Assembly (NCBI GenBank): GCA_030538605.1 | Contig: JAUNTQ010000006.1 | Coordinates: 20,689 to 84,688 of the forward strand | Reading direction: 5' to 3' | Origin: Pseudomonadota bacterium | GTDB lineage: Bacteria; Pseudomonadota; Gammaproteobacteria; Burkholderiales; Burkholderiaceae_C | DNA length: 64,000 nucleotides | Shown here: in pieces, positions 46,530 to 57,841 of the stretch | Layout: every line of letters begins with the position of its first letter | How positions within the stretch are numbered: position 1 is the first letter of the stretch | Notes under the pieces: generated by a model | The model's database searches: none | Told to the model about the DNA's origin: nothing | The model's input: the letters and a program-made list of their open reading frames with translations, nothing else | Translations under genes and position numbers: made by a program

Positions 46530-47564
46530 CTACGGGTGGGTCAAGCGCCAGCTCAAGGCTTCTCCGCCCCGCAGCGGCTTGACCGCCGCGTCGCCGAACG
46601 GCACTTCTTCGGGCAGTGTCCACGTTTCCTTGCGCAGGGTGACGGATGCCGTGTTGCGGGGCAAGTCGTAGAAGTCGGGGCCGTTGAAGGACGCGAAGGC
46701 TTCGAGCTTGTCCAGCGCATTCGCGGCTTCAAAGGCTTCGGCGTACAGCTCCAGCGCGCTCAATGCCGTGTAGCAGCCTGCGCAGCCGCTGGCGTGTTCT
46801 TTCAGTGGCGCTGGGTGGGGGGCGGAGTCGGTGCCGAGGAAGAAGCGGGGGCTGCCGCTGGTGGCGGCTTGCACCAAGGCCTGGCGATGCACTTCGCGCT
46901 TTAAAACGGGCAGGCAGTAATAGTGCGGGCGGATGCCGCCCAGAAAGAGGGCGTTGCGGTTGTAGAGCAGGTGGTGGGCGGTGATCGTCGCGGCGGTGTG
47001 CGCGTCGGCATCGGCCACGTATTGCGCGGCTTCCTTGGTGGTGATGTGCTCGAAGACAATTTTCAGCTCGGGAAAGTCGCGGCGCAGGGGTATCAAAACG
47101 CGGTCGATGAAGACGGCTTCGCGGTCGAACAGGTCGATGTCGGCATCGGTCACTTCGCCATGCACCAGCAGCTTGAGGCCCGCGCGCTGCATGGCTTCCA
47201 GCGTTTTGTAGGTCTTGCGGATGTCGGTCACGCCCGCGTCGCTGTTGGTGGTGGCGCCGGCGGGGTAGAGCTTGAGGGCGACGATGCCTGCATCGGCCGC
47301 GCGGGCGATCTCGTCAGGCGGGGTGGCGTCGGTGAGGTAGAGCGTCATCAGCGGCTCGAAGGCCACGCCTGCGGGCACGGCGGCCTGGATGCGCGCCTTG
47401 TAGGCCAGCGCCTGCGCCGTGGTGGTGACGGGCGGGCGCAGGTTGGGCATGACGATGGCGCGGGCGAACTGCGCGGCGGTGTGGGGCACCACGCTGGCCA
47501 GCGCTGCGCCGTCGCGCAGGTGCAGGTGCCAGTCGTCGGGGCGGGTGAAGGTGAGGATTTGCAT
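46530..47564 (-). CDS. pyrC: Dihydroorotase PyrC
   Basis: 344-residue zinc amidohydrolase (class II, E. coli-like) closing carbamoyl-aspartate to dihydroorotate in pyrimidine synthesis. Zinc ligands His13 and His15 ([10 protein letters not shown]), carboxylated Lys98 ([10 protein letters not shown]), His in LVHGEV and [10 protein letters not shown], and Asp in LGTDSAPHP. Start ATG 47564 (MQILTFTRP); an upstream in-frame extension is not family-like. Monocistronic. Confidence 0.96.
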   Translation of the reverse strand: MQILTFTRPDDWHLHLRDGAALASVVPHTAAQFARAIVMPNLRPPVTTTAQALAYKARIQAAVPAGVAFEPLMTLYLTDATPPDEIARAADAGIVALKLYPAGATTNSDAGVTDIRKTYKTLEAMQRAGLKLLVHGEVTDADIDLFDREAVFIDRVLIPLRRDFPELKIVFEHITTKEAAQYVADADAHTAATITAHHLLYNRNALFLGGIRPHYYCLPVLKREVHRQALVQAATSGSPRFFLGTDSAPHPAPLKEHASGCAGCYTALSALELYAEAFEAANALDKLEAFASFNGPDFYDLPRNTASVTLRKETWTLPEEVPFGDAAVKPLRGGEALSWRLTHP

Positions 47565-47740
47565 GCGGCAGATTTTGCATGGGCGACACGGGTGTCGTGC
47601 GCTGGTCGCGTGCGGGTCAATCCCAAGCCGGGCGCGGCGCACCAGCGCATAAGATCGCGCGCTGCCGTGCGCTTTCGCAGGTTTTTTTGCCTCGCACGTC
47701 CCTCCCACGTCGTTTGTCTGCTTCTCCTGCCTTCGCCGCC

Positions 47741-48304
47741 ATGTCTGCCCGCCCCGATTCGCCGCTGCCCGAGCACCCGCAGCCCTCTCCTGAACTTCAT
47801 GATTCCAGCGTGGCCGACGACGCCACGCGCGTGCCGCTGGCGCTGGAGGACTGGGCCACGGTGGCCATCATGGCGCTCTTGGCCTGCATCACGTTTGCCA
47901 ACGTGCTGGTGCGTTATTTCACCAACCAGTCGTTCGCGTGGACGGAGGAGATCTCGGTCTTTCTGATGATTCTGCTGGCCATGGTGGCCGGCTCTGCCGC
48001 CGTGGCGCGGGGGCGGCACATTCGCATCGACTATTTCGCCGAGCGCGGCAGCGCGGCGCGCAGGCGCGGCTTTTCGCGGCTGGGGGCAGCGGCGGTGGCG
48101 CTGATGTTTGCGCTGATGGCGGTGCTGTCGGCGCGCGTGCTGTGGGACGACATCCGGTTCGAGGAAACATCGCCCGGCCTGGGTGTGCCGCAGTGGTGGT
48201 ACACGGTGTGGCTGCCCGCGATTTCGCTGGCGATCACGCTGCGGGCGGTGGGGCTGTTCATTCGGCTGGGGCGCGCGCGCGATGACGAGGAGGGCCAGCC
48301 ATGA
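47741..48304 (+). CDS. TRAP transporter small permease (DctQ-type)
   Basis: 187 residues with four hydrophobic helices after a 40-residue polar N-terminus. [26 protein letters not shown] and [28 protein letters not shown] carry the conserved R-Y and W-x-E-E of DctQ proteins. It couples the periplasmic binding protein to the large permease. Its stop overlaps the start of the large subunit (ATGA). Confidence 0.93.
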   Translation: MSARPDSPLPEHPQPSPELHDSSVADDATRVPLALEDWATVAIMALLACITFANVLVRYFTNQSFAWTEEISVFLMILLAMVAGSAAVARGRHIRIDYFAERGSAARRRGFSRLGAAAVALMFALMAVLSARVLWDDIRFEETSPGLGVPQWWYTVWLPAISLAITLRAVGLFIRLGRARDDEEGQP

Positions 48305-49599
48305 TCGCCGCGCTCTTGTTCAGCGCCTTTATCGCGCTGATGCTGGCGGGCGTGCCGATTGGCGCGGCGCTGGGGCTGGCGGGGGCAGCGGCCATTGCGC
48401 TGGCGAACATGCAAACGCCCTGGTTCGGCCTGCTGGCGGTGCCGCAGAATTTTTACGCCGGGCTGGGCAAATACCCGCTGCTGGCGATTCCGATGTTCGT
48501 GCTGGTGGGCAGCATCTTCGACCGCTCGGGCGTGGCGGCGCGGCTGGTGAACTTTGCCACCGCCCTCGTGGGGCGCGGGCCGGGCATGCTGCCGCTGATT
48601 GCGATTGCGGTGGCGATGTTCATGGGGGGCATCTCCGGCTCCGGCCCGGCCACGGCGGCGGCGGTGGGCGCGGTGATGATCGTGGCGATGCGCCGCGCGG
48701 GCTACCCCGGCCCGTTTTCGGCCAGCGTGGTGGGCGCGGCGGCGGCCACCGACATTCTGATTCCGCCCAGCGTGGCCTTCATCGTGTATTCGGTGCTGGT
48801 GCCGGGCGCGTCGGTGCCGGCGCTGTTTGCGGCGGGCATGGTGCCGGGCGTGCTGGCGGGGCTGGCGCTGATCGTGCCGGCGGTGTGGATGGCGCGGCGC
48901 CACGGCATGGGGCAACTGGAGTCGCAACTGCCGCGCCCGCCCTTCTGGCGCAGCCTGCGCGAGGCATCGTGGGGGCTGGCCGCGCCGGTGCTGATTCTGG
49001 GCGGCATGCGCATGGGCTGGTTCACGCCGACCGAGGCGGCGGTGGTGGCCGTGTTCTACGGCCTGTTCGTGGGCATGGTGGTGCACCGCACGATGGGCGT
49101 GCGCGACCTGTTCGTCATCTTGCGCGAGGCGGGCGAGCTGTCGGCGGTGATCCTGATCGTGGTGTCGCTGGCGGGCATCTTCGCGTTCTCGCTCTCCACG
49201 CTGGGGGTGATCGACCCGCTTACGCGCGCCATCGTCGAGTCGGGCCTGGGCGAATGGGGCGTGCTGGCGCTCATCATCTTGCTGCTGATCGTGGTGGGCA
49301 TGTTCCTCGACGGCATCTCCATCTTCCTGATCTTCGTGCCGCTTTTGTGGCCCATCATGCAGCACTACCAATGGGACGTGGTGTGGTTCGGCGTGCTGCT
49401 GACGCTGATGGTGGCCATCGGCCAGTTCACCCCGCCGATGGCGGTGAACCTGATGGTGTCGTGCCGCATCGCCGGCGTGGGCATGGAAACCACCGTGCGC
49501 TGGGTGCTGCCCCTGGTGCTGGCCATGTGCGCCGTGCTGCTGGCCATCATCGTGTGGCCCGAGCTGGCGCTGTGGCTGCCACGGGCTTTGGGATACTAA
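48301..49599 (+). CDS. TRAP transporter large permease (DctM-type)
   Basis: 432 residues, about twelve helices, sodium- or proton-driven uptake of organic acids. Hallmarks: GVPIGAALGLAGAAAIAL, KYPLLAIPMFVLVG, GGISGSGPATAAAVG (about 100-114) and the second half GMFLDGISIFLIFVPLLWPI. The stop codon abuts an AT-rich palindromic repeat that separates it from the binding-protein gene. Confidence 0.95.
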   Translation: MIAALLFSAFIALMLAGVPIGAALGLAGAAAIALANMQTPWFGLLAVPQNFYAGLGKYPLLAIPMFVLVGSIFDRSGVAARLVNFATALVGRGPGMLPLIAIAVAMFMGGISGSGPATAAAVGAVMIVAMRRAGYPGPFSASVVGAAAATDILIPPSVAFIVYSVLVPGASVPALFAAGMVPGVLAGLALIVPAVWMARRHGMGQLESQLPRPPFWRSLREASWGLAAPVLILGGMRMGWFTPTEAAVVAVFYGLFVGMVVHRTMGVRDLFVILREAGELSAVILIVVSLAGIFAFSLSTLGVIDPLTRAIVESGLGEWGVLALIILLLIVVGMFLDGISIFLIFVPLLWPIMQHYQWDVVWFGVLLTLMVAIGQFTPPMAVNLMVSCRIAGVGMETTVRWVLPLVLAMCAVLLAIIVWPELALWLPRALGY

Positions 49600-49695
49600 A
49601 AAAAGAGAAGCTGCTTGCGTATGGAATACATTGGTTTCAATATGTTTTATATCTGAAATTGTTTTAAAACGTGCGCAAGCAGCTATTATTTTACA
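49600..49695. repeat. AT-rich palindromic repeat AGCTGCTTGCG family, copy 5
   Basis: AGCTGCTTGCG (49609-49619) and CGCAAGCAGCT (49674-49684) are exact complements around an AT-rich centre. It begins at the first base after the dctM stop and lies inside the TRAP operon, before dctP. It could reduce or end read-through between the permease and binding-protein genes. Confidence 0.88.
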
Positions 49696-49771
49696 AATTA
49701 TTCTTGAACGCACCTGAAAAGCTTCACCCACCCTTGTTTTTCAATCCACGTTTCAACCAAGGAGACACCCC

Positions 49772-50812
49772 ATGAAACTTCGCCGCACCCTGCTGGCCCT
49801 GGCTGCCACGGCCACTGCCGCGCTCACGCTGGGCACCGCGCTGCCTGCCAGCGCACAGAACTACAAGTCCGAATACCGCATGTCGCTGGTCGTCGGCACC
49901 GCCTTTCCCTGGGGCAAGGGCGGCGAGATCTGGGCCAACAAGGTGCGCGAGAAGACGGGTGGCCGCATCAACATCAAGCTCTACCCCGGCGTGTCGCTGA
50001 TTCAGGGCGACCAGACGCGCGAATTCAGCGCGCTGCGCCAGGGCGTGATCGACATGGCCGTGGGCTCCACCATCAACTGGTCGCCGCAGGTGCGCCCGCT
50101 CAACCTGTTCTCGCTGCCCTTCCTCATGCCCGACTACGCCGCCATCGACGCGCTGACCCAGGGCGACGTGGGCAAGCAGCTGTTCACCACGCTGGAAAAA
50201 GCCGGCGTGGTGCCGCTGGCCTGGGGCGAGAACGGCTACCGCGAACTCACCAACTCCAAGCACCCGGTGCGCACGCCCGCTGACATGAAGGGGCTGAAAA
50301 TCCGCGTCGTCGGCTCGCCGCTGTTTCTCGAAACCTTCAGCGCCCTGGGTGCCAACCCCACGCAAATGAGCTGGGCCGACGCGCAGCCGGCGCTGGCCAG
50401 CGGCGCGGTGGACGGGCAGGAAAACCCCATGAGCATCTTCACCGCCGCCAAGCTGCAGAACGTGGGCCAGAAGAACCTGACGATGTGGGGCTATGTGGCC
50501 GACCCGCTGGTGTTCGTGGTCAACAAGCAGGTGTGGGATTCGTGGACGCCGCAAGACCGCGAGGCCGTACGCCAGGCCGCCGTCGAGGCCGGCAAGGAGC
50601 AGATCGCCATCGCGCGCAAGGGCATGGTCGAGCCCGGCCAGCCGCTGCTCAAGGACATCGAGGGCATGGGCGTGAACGTCGTGCGCCTGACACCCGCCGA
50701 GCGCGACGCCTTCGTCAAGGCCACGCGCCCCATCTACGACAAGTGGAAAGGCCAGGTCGGCACCGATCTGGTGAACATGGCTGAAAAAGCCATCGCCGCG
50801 CGCAAGCAGTAA
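49772..50812 (+). CDS. TRAP transporter substrate-binding protein (DctP-type)
   Basis: 346 residues. Sec signal ending at ALPASAQ (about 29). DctP features: GKGGEIWANKVREKTGGRINIKLYPG, a GDQTREFSALRQGVIDM stretch, GLKIRVVGSPLFLETFSALGANPTQM with the conserved substrate-carboxylate Arg, and DGQENP. The ligand is likely an organic acid, unspecified. AAGGAG precedes the ATG. A separate terminator follows. Confidence 0.94.
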   Translation: MKLRRTLLALAATATAALTLGTALPASAQNYKSEYRMSLVVGTAFPWGKGGEIWANKVREKTGGRINIKLYPGVSLIQGDQTREFSALRQGVIDMAVGSTINWSPQVRPLNLFSLPFLMPDYAAIDALTQGDVGKQLFTTLEKAGVVPLAWGENGYRELTNSKHPVRTPADMKGLKIRVVGSPLFLETFSALGANPTQMSWADAQPALASGAVDGQENPMSIFTAAKLQNVGQKNLTMWGYVADPLVFVVNKQVWDSWTPQDREAVRQAAVEAGKEQIAIARKGMVEPGQPLLKDIEGMGVNVVRLTPAERDAFVKATRPIYDKWKGQVGTDLVNMAEKAIAARKQ

Positions 50813-50826
50813 GCCCCCGGCTCCCA

Positions 50827-50859
50827 AAAACAAACCCCGCTGGATGCGGGGTTTGTTTT
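50827..50859 (+). terminator. Terminator of the TRAP operon
   Basis: A 14-bp perfect stem, AAAACAAACCCCGC (50827-50840) and GCGGGGTTTGTTTT (50846-50859), around TGGAT. Symmetric A and T ends suit both strands between dctP and the convergent glt operon. Confidence 0.92.
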
Positions 50860-50861
50860 GG

Positions 50862-50949
50862 GTTGAGCGTTGAGCGTTGAGCGTGTTCGATGCAAGGCGT
50901 TGGGCCAGCCCCGGCCTTCCCGCTCAACGCTCAACGCCGAACGCCCAAC
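50862..50949. repeat. Opposed heptad arrays GTTGAGC x3 and GCTCAAC-like x4
   Basis: Three perfect tandem GTTGAGC units (50862-50882) face GCTCAAC, GCTCAAC, GCCGAAC and GCCCAAC (50922-50949) across a 39-bp spacer. They can fold into a hairpin in register or slipped. It lies 7 bp from the gltL stop codon and next to the TRAP terminator. Confidence 0.85.
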
Positions 50950-50956
50950 CTCTCCC

Positions 50957-51706
<750 letters not shown>

Positions 51707-51717
51707 GACGGACTCCT

Positions 51718-52386
51718 TCAGCGAATGATGGCTATCTTTTTATGCAGGCGCTTGACGAGGTAGGACAGGCTGTAGCAGATGATGAAGTACATCACTGCGG
51801 CGGCCAGGTACATCTCGGTCGGGCGGCCAAAGAGCTTGCCCGCGTTGTCGAAGCCCTTGAGCAGGTCATAGGCACCGATGGCGTAGACCAGCGAGGTGTC
51901 CTGAAACAGGATGATGGTCTGCGTCAGCAGCACGGGCAGCATGTTGCGAAACGCCTGCGGCAGGATCACCAGGCGCATGTTCTGCCCGTAGCTCATGCCC
52001 ATCGCCTGCCCGGCAAAGACCTGTCCGCGCGGGATGGACTGGATGCCCGCGCGCATGATTTCGCTGAAGTAGGCGGCCTCGAACGCGATGAAGGTGATGA
52101 CGGCCGAGTACTCCGCGCCAATGGGCCGCCCGATGATGAAGGGCACCAGTAGAAAGAACCACAAGATCACCATCACCAGCGGAATGCTGCGCATGCCGTT
52201 GACGTAGATGGCTGCGGGCACGTCCAGCCACTTCTTGCCCGACAGCCGCATCAGCGCCAGGATGGTGCCAAAGAAGATGCCGCCAATGGTGGCGATGACG
52301 GTGAGCACGATGCTGAACCACAGGCCCTTCAGGATGAAGTCCTGCATCAGCGTCCAATTGAAGACGGACAGATCGAGGTTGAGCAT
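51718..52386 (-). CDS. gltK: Glutamate/aspartate ABC permease GltK
   Basis: 222-residue inner-membrane permease of the HisM type, five helices. The cytoplasmic EAA-type loop is [31 protein letters not shown]. Start ATG 52386 ([11 protein letters not shown]); 2 bp after the gltJ stop. It pairs with GltJ to form the channel. Confidence 0.93.
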   Translation of the reverse strand: MLNLDLSVFNWTLMQDFILKGLWFSIVLTVIATIGGIFFGTILALMRLSGKKWLDVPAAIYVNGMRSIPLVMVILWFFLLVPFIIGRPIGAEYSAVITFIAFEAAYFSEIMRAGIQSIPRGQVFAGQAMGMSYGQNMRLVILPQAFRNMLPVLLTQTIILFQDTSLVYAIGAYDLLKGFDNAGKLFGRPTEMYLAAAVMYFIICYSLSYLVKRLHKKIAIIR

Positions 52387-52388
52387 GG

Positions 52389-53150
52389 TCAGTGCCCCCC
52401 TGCGCCGGTACCGGCGGCCACGAAACCGGGCACGCGCGCGCGTTTTTCGATGAAGGCCATGATGCGGTTGATGACCAGCGCCGAGATGATGTAGAGCACG
52501 GTGACGGCCAGGTAGATCTCGATGGGACGCGCGGTTTCTTCGCCCACCTGCATGGCGTATTGCGTCAGCTCGGGGATGGACACGGCAAAGGCCACCGACG
52601 AGTTCTTGAAGATGTTCATCGACTCGCTGGTCAGCGGCGGGATGATGATGCGGTAGGCCATGGGCAGGATGACGTAGCGGTAGTACTGCACCGTGGTAAA
52701 GCCCACCGCCATGCCCGCGTAGCGCTGGCCTTTGGGCAGCGCCTGCACGCCTGCGCGCACCTGCTCGGCAATACGCGCCGAGGTAAAGAGGCCCAGCGCA
52801 ATCACCACCAGCACGAAGGGCGGCAAGCCCCGCATGGGCGCAATCAGCGCGGGCACCACGTGGTACCAGAGAAATATCTGCACCAGCAGCGGAATGTTGC
52901 GAAACAACTCCACCCAGGCGTTGCCCAGGCGCACCAGCCAGGGGCTGTCCGGCAGGGTGCGGATGACGCCGACGATGGAGCCAACCACCAGCGCGATGAC
53001 CAGCGCCGTGAGCGAGACGGACACCGTCCAGCCCCAGGCGGAGAAGATCCAGTTCAGGTAGGTGATGTCGCGGCCTTCGCCCAGGCATCCGGCCACCGCG
53101 TCACCCGTGAGCGTGTCCTTGCAGAACACTGCCCAGTCCATGTTCAGCAT
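52389..53150 (-). CDS. gltJ: Glutamate/aspartate ABC permease GltJ
   Basis: 253-residue permease, partner of GltK. The EAA-like loop is TSARIAEQVRAGVQALPKGQRYAGMAVGFTT; ends with IEKRARVPGF. The N-terminus contains the GltJ-type insertion with WAVFCKDTLTGDA and YLNWIFSAWGWTV. Start ATG 53150 (MLNMDW). A hairpin lies upstream, between gltI and gltJ. Confidence 0.93.
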   Translation of the reverse strand: MLNMDWAVFCKDTLTGDAVAGCLGEGRDITYLNWIFSAWGWTVSVSLTALVIALVVGSIVGVIRTLPDSPWLVRLGNAWVELFRNIPLLVQIFLWYHVVPALIAPMRGLPPFVLVVIALGLFTSARIAEQVRAGVQALPKGQRYAGMAVGFTTVQYYRYVILPMAYRIIIPPLTSESMNIFKNSSVAFAVSIPELTQYAMQVGEETARPIEIYLAVTVLYIISALVINRIMAFIEKRARVPGFVAAGTGAGGH

Positions 53151-53193
53151 TGCATCCCTCCATCCCCGGCGCGGCGCGGCGCCTGTCGTGAAC

Positions 53194-53221
53194 AAAAAAC
53201 GCCCGCCTCAGAAAGCGGGCG
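53194..53221 (-). terminator. Attenuator hairpin between gltI and gltJ
   Basis: On the minus strand CGCCCGC pairs with GCGGGCG (arms at 53215-53221 and 53200-53206) and is followed by GTTTTTTG. It lies after gltI and before gltJ. Partial termination would give more binding protein than permease, a common arrangement in ABC uptake operons. Confidence 0.75.
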
Positions 53222-53270
53222 CATGGGCCACGTTCAATGCATCGGCAGATGCATCAGGCGTGGCTCGTGC

Positions 53271-54167
53271 TTACTTGCCGTACTCTTCCATCGGCTTGTC
53301 GTTGGGGTTGTCCCAGGCGGCCTTGGTGCTGGCCGACAGGGGCATGTTCAGCGACTGGTTGTTGGGCGGGATGGGCTGCATGAACCACTTGTCGTAGAGC
53401 TTGGCGAGCGAGCCGTCCTTGATCTGGCGCTTGATGGAGTTGTCCAGCGCTTCCTTGAACTTGGGGTCGTCCTTGCGCAGCATGCAGGCGATGGGCTCCA
53501 CGCTCAGCACTTCGCCGACGATCTTGAAGTCAGCCGGATTGCGCGCACGTGCAATGTTGGCCGCGAGGATGGAGCCGTCCATCACGAAGGCATCGGCGCG
53601 GCCCGAGTCGAGCAGCAGGAAGCTGTCGGCGTGGTCTTTGCCCTGCACCGTCTTGAAGTCGATGTTGGCACCGCGCTCGTGGCGGCGCAGGTGCTGCACG
53701 CTGGTGGTGCCGGTTGTGACGGCCACGGTCTTGCCGTTCAAGTCGGCCACGGAGTTGATGCCCGAGTTGCCCTTGGTGGCGATGCGCACTTCTTCCACGT
53801 AGGTGGTGACGGCGAAGGCCACGTCTTTCTGGCGCGCGGCGTTGTTGGTGGTGGAGCCGCACTCGAAATCGACGGTGCCGTTCTGCAGCAGCGGAATGCG
53901 GTTTTGCGAGGTGATGACCTGGTAGTTGATCTTCAGGTTGGGGTTGCCGGTGGCTTTCTTCAGGTCGTCGACGATGCGCTCGGCCATCTCGGTGTGAAAG
54001 CCGACGTACTTGCCGCCGCCGATGGTGAACCCCAGGCCGGACGAGTCGCGCACGCCCAGGTTGACGGTGCCGCTGGCCTTGATCTTGGCCAGCGTGTCGT
54101 TGGCTTGCGCCAGGGCGGTGCCCGCAGCCAGCGTGAGGGCAGCCAAGGCGATGAGGTGCTTTTTCAT
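53271..54167 (-). CDS. gltI: Glutamate/aspartate-binding protein GltI
   Basis: 298-residue periplasmic solute-binding protein. Signal MKKHLIALAALTLAAGTALA. Family hallmarks: GVRDSSGLGFTIGGGKYVGFHTEMAERI, TSQNRIPLLQNGTVDFECGSTTNN, and KTVAVTTGTTSVQHLRRHE. The conserved ligand arginine is in SQNR. First gene of gltIJKL. GAAAGGAAT precedes the ATG. Confidence 0.95.
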   Translation of the reverse strand: MKKHLIALAALTLAAGTALAQANDTLAKIKASGTVNLGVRDSSGLGFTIGGGKYVGFHTEMAERIVDDLKKATGNPNLKINYQVITSQNRIPLLQNGTVDFECGSTTNNAARQKDVAFAVTTYVEEVRIATKGNSGINSVADLNGKTVAVTTGTTSVQHLRRHERGANIDFKTVQGKDHADSFLLLDSGRADAFVMDGSILAANIARARNPADFKIVGEVLSVEPIACMLRKDDPKFKEALDNSIKRQIKDGSLAKLYDKWFMQPIPPNNQSLNMPLSASTKAAWDNPNDKPMEEYGK

Positions 54168-54298
54168 GCAAATTCCTTTCGGGGTGAATAGCAAGTAAAC
54201 GGGAGTGGAAAAGCCACAACGGAATTCTACGAACCGCCGTCTACAGGTTAACCCTAGGCTCCGCTTGCAGCTTGCGTGCCAGCAGCATGCCCTGGGTG

Positions 54299-56128
<1,830 letters not shown>

Positions 56129-56175
56129 GGTGTGACAATCTTTCGCTTCGTTTGAACCAGCGCCGGATTTTGCCG

Positions 56176-56667
56176 ATGTCTCACCTGTCCAGCCCTCTCA
56201 CCACACACCTGCGCCCGCCCAACGCCGCACCCGTGGATGCCCCCGAGGCCACCGTGCCCGCCGATCACGATCTGGTGATGAAAGTCATCCCCATGCCCAA
56301 GGACGCCAACGCCAATGGCGACATCTTTGGCGGCTGGGTGATGGCGCAGGTGGACCTGGCCGGGGCCGTGCTGCCCGCGCGCTACGCGCAAGGGCGCATG
56401 GCCACGGTGGCGGTGAACGAGTTCATCTTCAAGGCACCCGTGCGCGTGGGCGACATTCTCTCGTTCTACGCCAAGATGGAGCGCATTGGCCGCACCTCGC
56501 TCACGGTGAAGGTGGGCGTGTACGCCGAACGTTTCGTCAGCCAGGGCCATTACATCAAGGTGACCGAGGCCACGCTGACCTACGTGGCCATCGACGACGA
56601 GGGCAAGCCGCGCGAAGTGCCCCACACCACCCTGCCGGGCCAACCCGACCAGCCCGCGCGCACCTGA
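56176..56667 (+). CDS. Acyl-CoA thioesterase, YciA/BFIT-type hotdog
   Basis: 163 residues. Single hotdog domain with MPKDANANGDIFGGWVMAQVDLAGAV (about 40-65), where the N-x-N-G-D-I-F-G-G-W carries the catalytic Asp, and VNEFIFKAPVRVGDILSFYAKMERIGRTSL. This is the acyl-CoA hydrolase (YciA) pattern, hydrolysing acyl-CoAs to fatty acid and CoA in the cytosol. Start ATG 56176. Confidence 0.94.
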   Translation: MSHLSSPLTTHLRPPNAAPVDAPEATVPADHDLVMKVIPMPKDANANGDIFGGWVMAQVDLAGAVLPARYAQGRMATVAVNEFIFKAPVRVGDILSFYAKMERIGRTSLTVKVGVYAERFVSQGHYIKVTEATLTYVAIDDEGKPREVPHTTLPGQPDQPART

Positions 56668-56816
56668 GCGCATCCGAACGCACCTCAAGCGCCGCCTGCC
56701 TCTGCGGCGTCCCGCAGGCGACACATGGCGGCACATGCTGCACCGCCACACAGGGTTTTCACGGTGATGCGTTGAGCGCATAAGTTCTAGATTGCGCGCT
56801 TGTCTGTGCGCAAAAG

Positions 56817-56830
56817 AACGAACGTTCGTT
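56817..56830. promoter_or_regulatory. TetR-type palindrome AACGAACGTTCGTT before the lipase
   Basis: A 14-bp perfect palindrome with flanking A-run and T-run extends the symmetry outward. It lies 70 bp before the lipase ATG. Operators with an ACGAACGTTCGT core are typical for TetR-family repressors. No TetR gene is adjacent in the window. Confidence 0.5.
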
Positions 56831-56899
56831 TTTCATGCGCCGCAGGCAACCGGTGGCGACATCGCCGCCGACACCCCTCAATGGCAAGGAGACAACACC

Positions 56900-57841
56900 A
56901 TGCGCCGCATTCGCCAGTCGTTCACGGGCCTTTCGCTCACCGCGCTGTGGCGCACCTTGCTGGCCGCCACTGCGCTGCTGGCTTGCCTGGGGTCGCAGGC
57001 CGCCACGCGCTACCCCATCGTGCTGATGCATGGCATGTCGGGCTTTGACCGCATTGGCGCGGTGGACTATTTCTACGGCATCCCGCAAGCCTTGCAAGCC
57101 GACGGCGTGCAGGTGCATGTGGCGCAGGTGTCGGCCTTCAACAGCTCGGAGGCGCGCGGCGAGCAACTGCTGGCGCAGGTGCGCCGCATCGTGGCGCTCA
57201 CGGGCACGCCCAAGGTGCATCTCATCGGCCACTCGCACGGCAGCCACACGGTGCGCTACGTGGCGGCGGTGGCCCCCGAGCTGGTGGCCTCGGTCACCGC
57301 AGTAGGCGGGCCGAACAAAGGCTCGGAGCTGGCCGACTTTCTGAGCGCGCGCCTGACGCCTGGCACGCCCGCCGCCGACGCACTGGCCTCCATCGTCAAC
57401 GGGCTGGGCCGCATGATCGGCTTTTTCTCCGGCAAGCCGGGCTATGAAGAAAACGCCCTGGCCGGCATGCTCTCGCTCACCAGCGCAGGCTCGGCCGCGT
57501 TCAACGCCAAGTTCCCGCAAGGCGTGCCCGAGGGCTGCGGCGACGGGCCGGATCTGGTCAACGGCGTGCGCTACTTCTCGTGGACGGGTGCCAAGGTCTT
57601 TACCAACCCGCTCGACGTGGTGGACTGGGGCCTGCTTGCCATCTCGCCCGTGTTCAAGGGTGCCACGCACGACGGGCTGGTCAGCGTGTGCTCCTCGCGT
57701 CTGGGCAAGGCGCTGGGCGACTACAGCCAGAACCACCTCGACGAAGTGAACCAGCTCATCGGCATCGTGGACTGGTTTGCCGTCAGCCCCGTCACGCTGT
57801 ACCGCCAGCACGCCCGCCGCTTGCAGGCACTGGGCCTGTGA
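56900..57841 (+). CDS. Secreted triacylglycerol lipase (subfamily I.1/I.2)
   Basis: 313 residues. Signal peptide ending near QAATRYP (about 35). Mature start YPIVLMHGMSGFDRI matches the YPIVLVHG of Pseudomonas/Burkholderia lipases. Nucleophile Ser112 in GHSHGSHTVRYVAAVAP; later conserved GATHDGLVSVCSS (acid region, calcium site) and NHLDEVNQLIG carrying the catalytic His. The oxyanion HGM is intact. Two cysteines (PEGCGDGP and VCSS) can form the family disulfide. It overlaps its foldase gene by one base. Confidence 0.93.
   Translation: MRRIRQSFTGLSLTALWRTLLAATALLACLGSQAATRYPIVLMHGMSGFDRIGAVDYFYGIPQALQADGVQVHVAQVSAFNSSEARGEQLLAQVRRIVALTGTPKVHLIGHSHGSHTVRYVAAVAPELVASVTAVGGPNKGSELADFLSARLTPGTPAADALASIVNGLGRMIGFFSGKPGYEENALAGMLSLTSAGSAAFNAKFPQGVPEGCGDGPDLVNGVRYFSWTGAKVFTNPLDVVDWGLLAISPVFKGATHDGLVSVCSSRLGKALGDYSQNHLDEVNQLIGIVDWFAVSPVTLYRQHARRLQALGL

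Noticed and set aside
50862..50949. Heptad repeats as a CRISPR array
   Set aside because: Units are 7 bp, contiguous without spacers and inverted; no cas genes are near.
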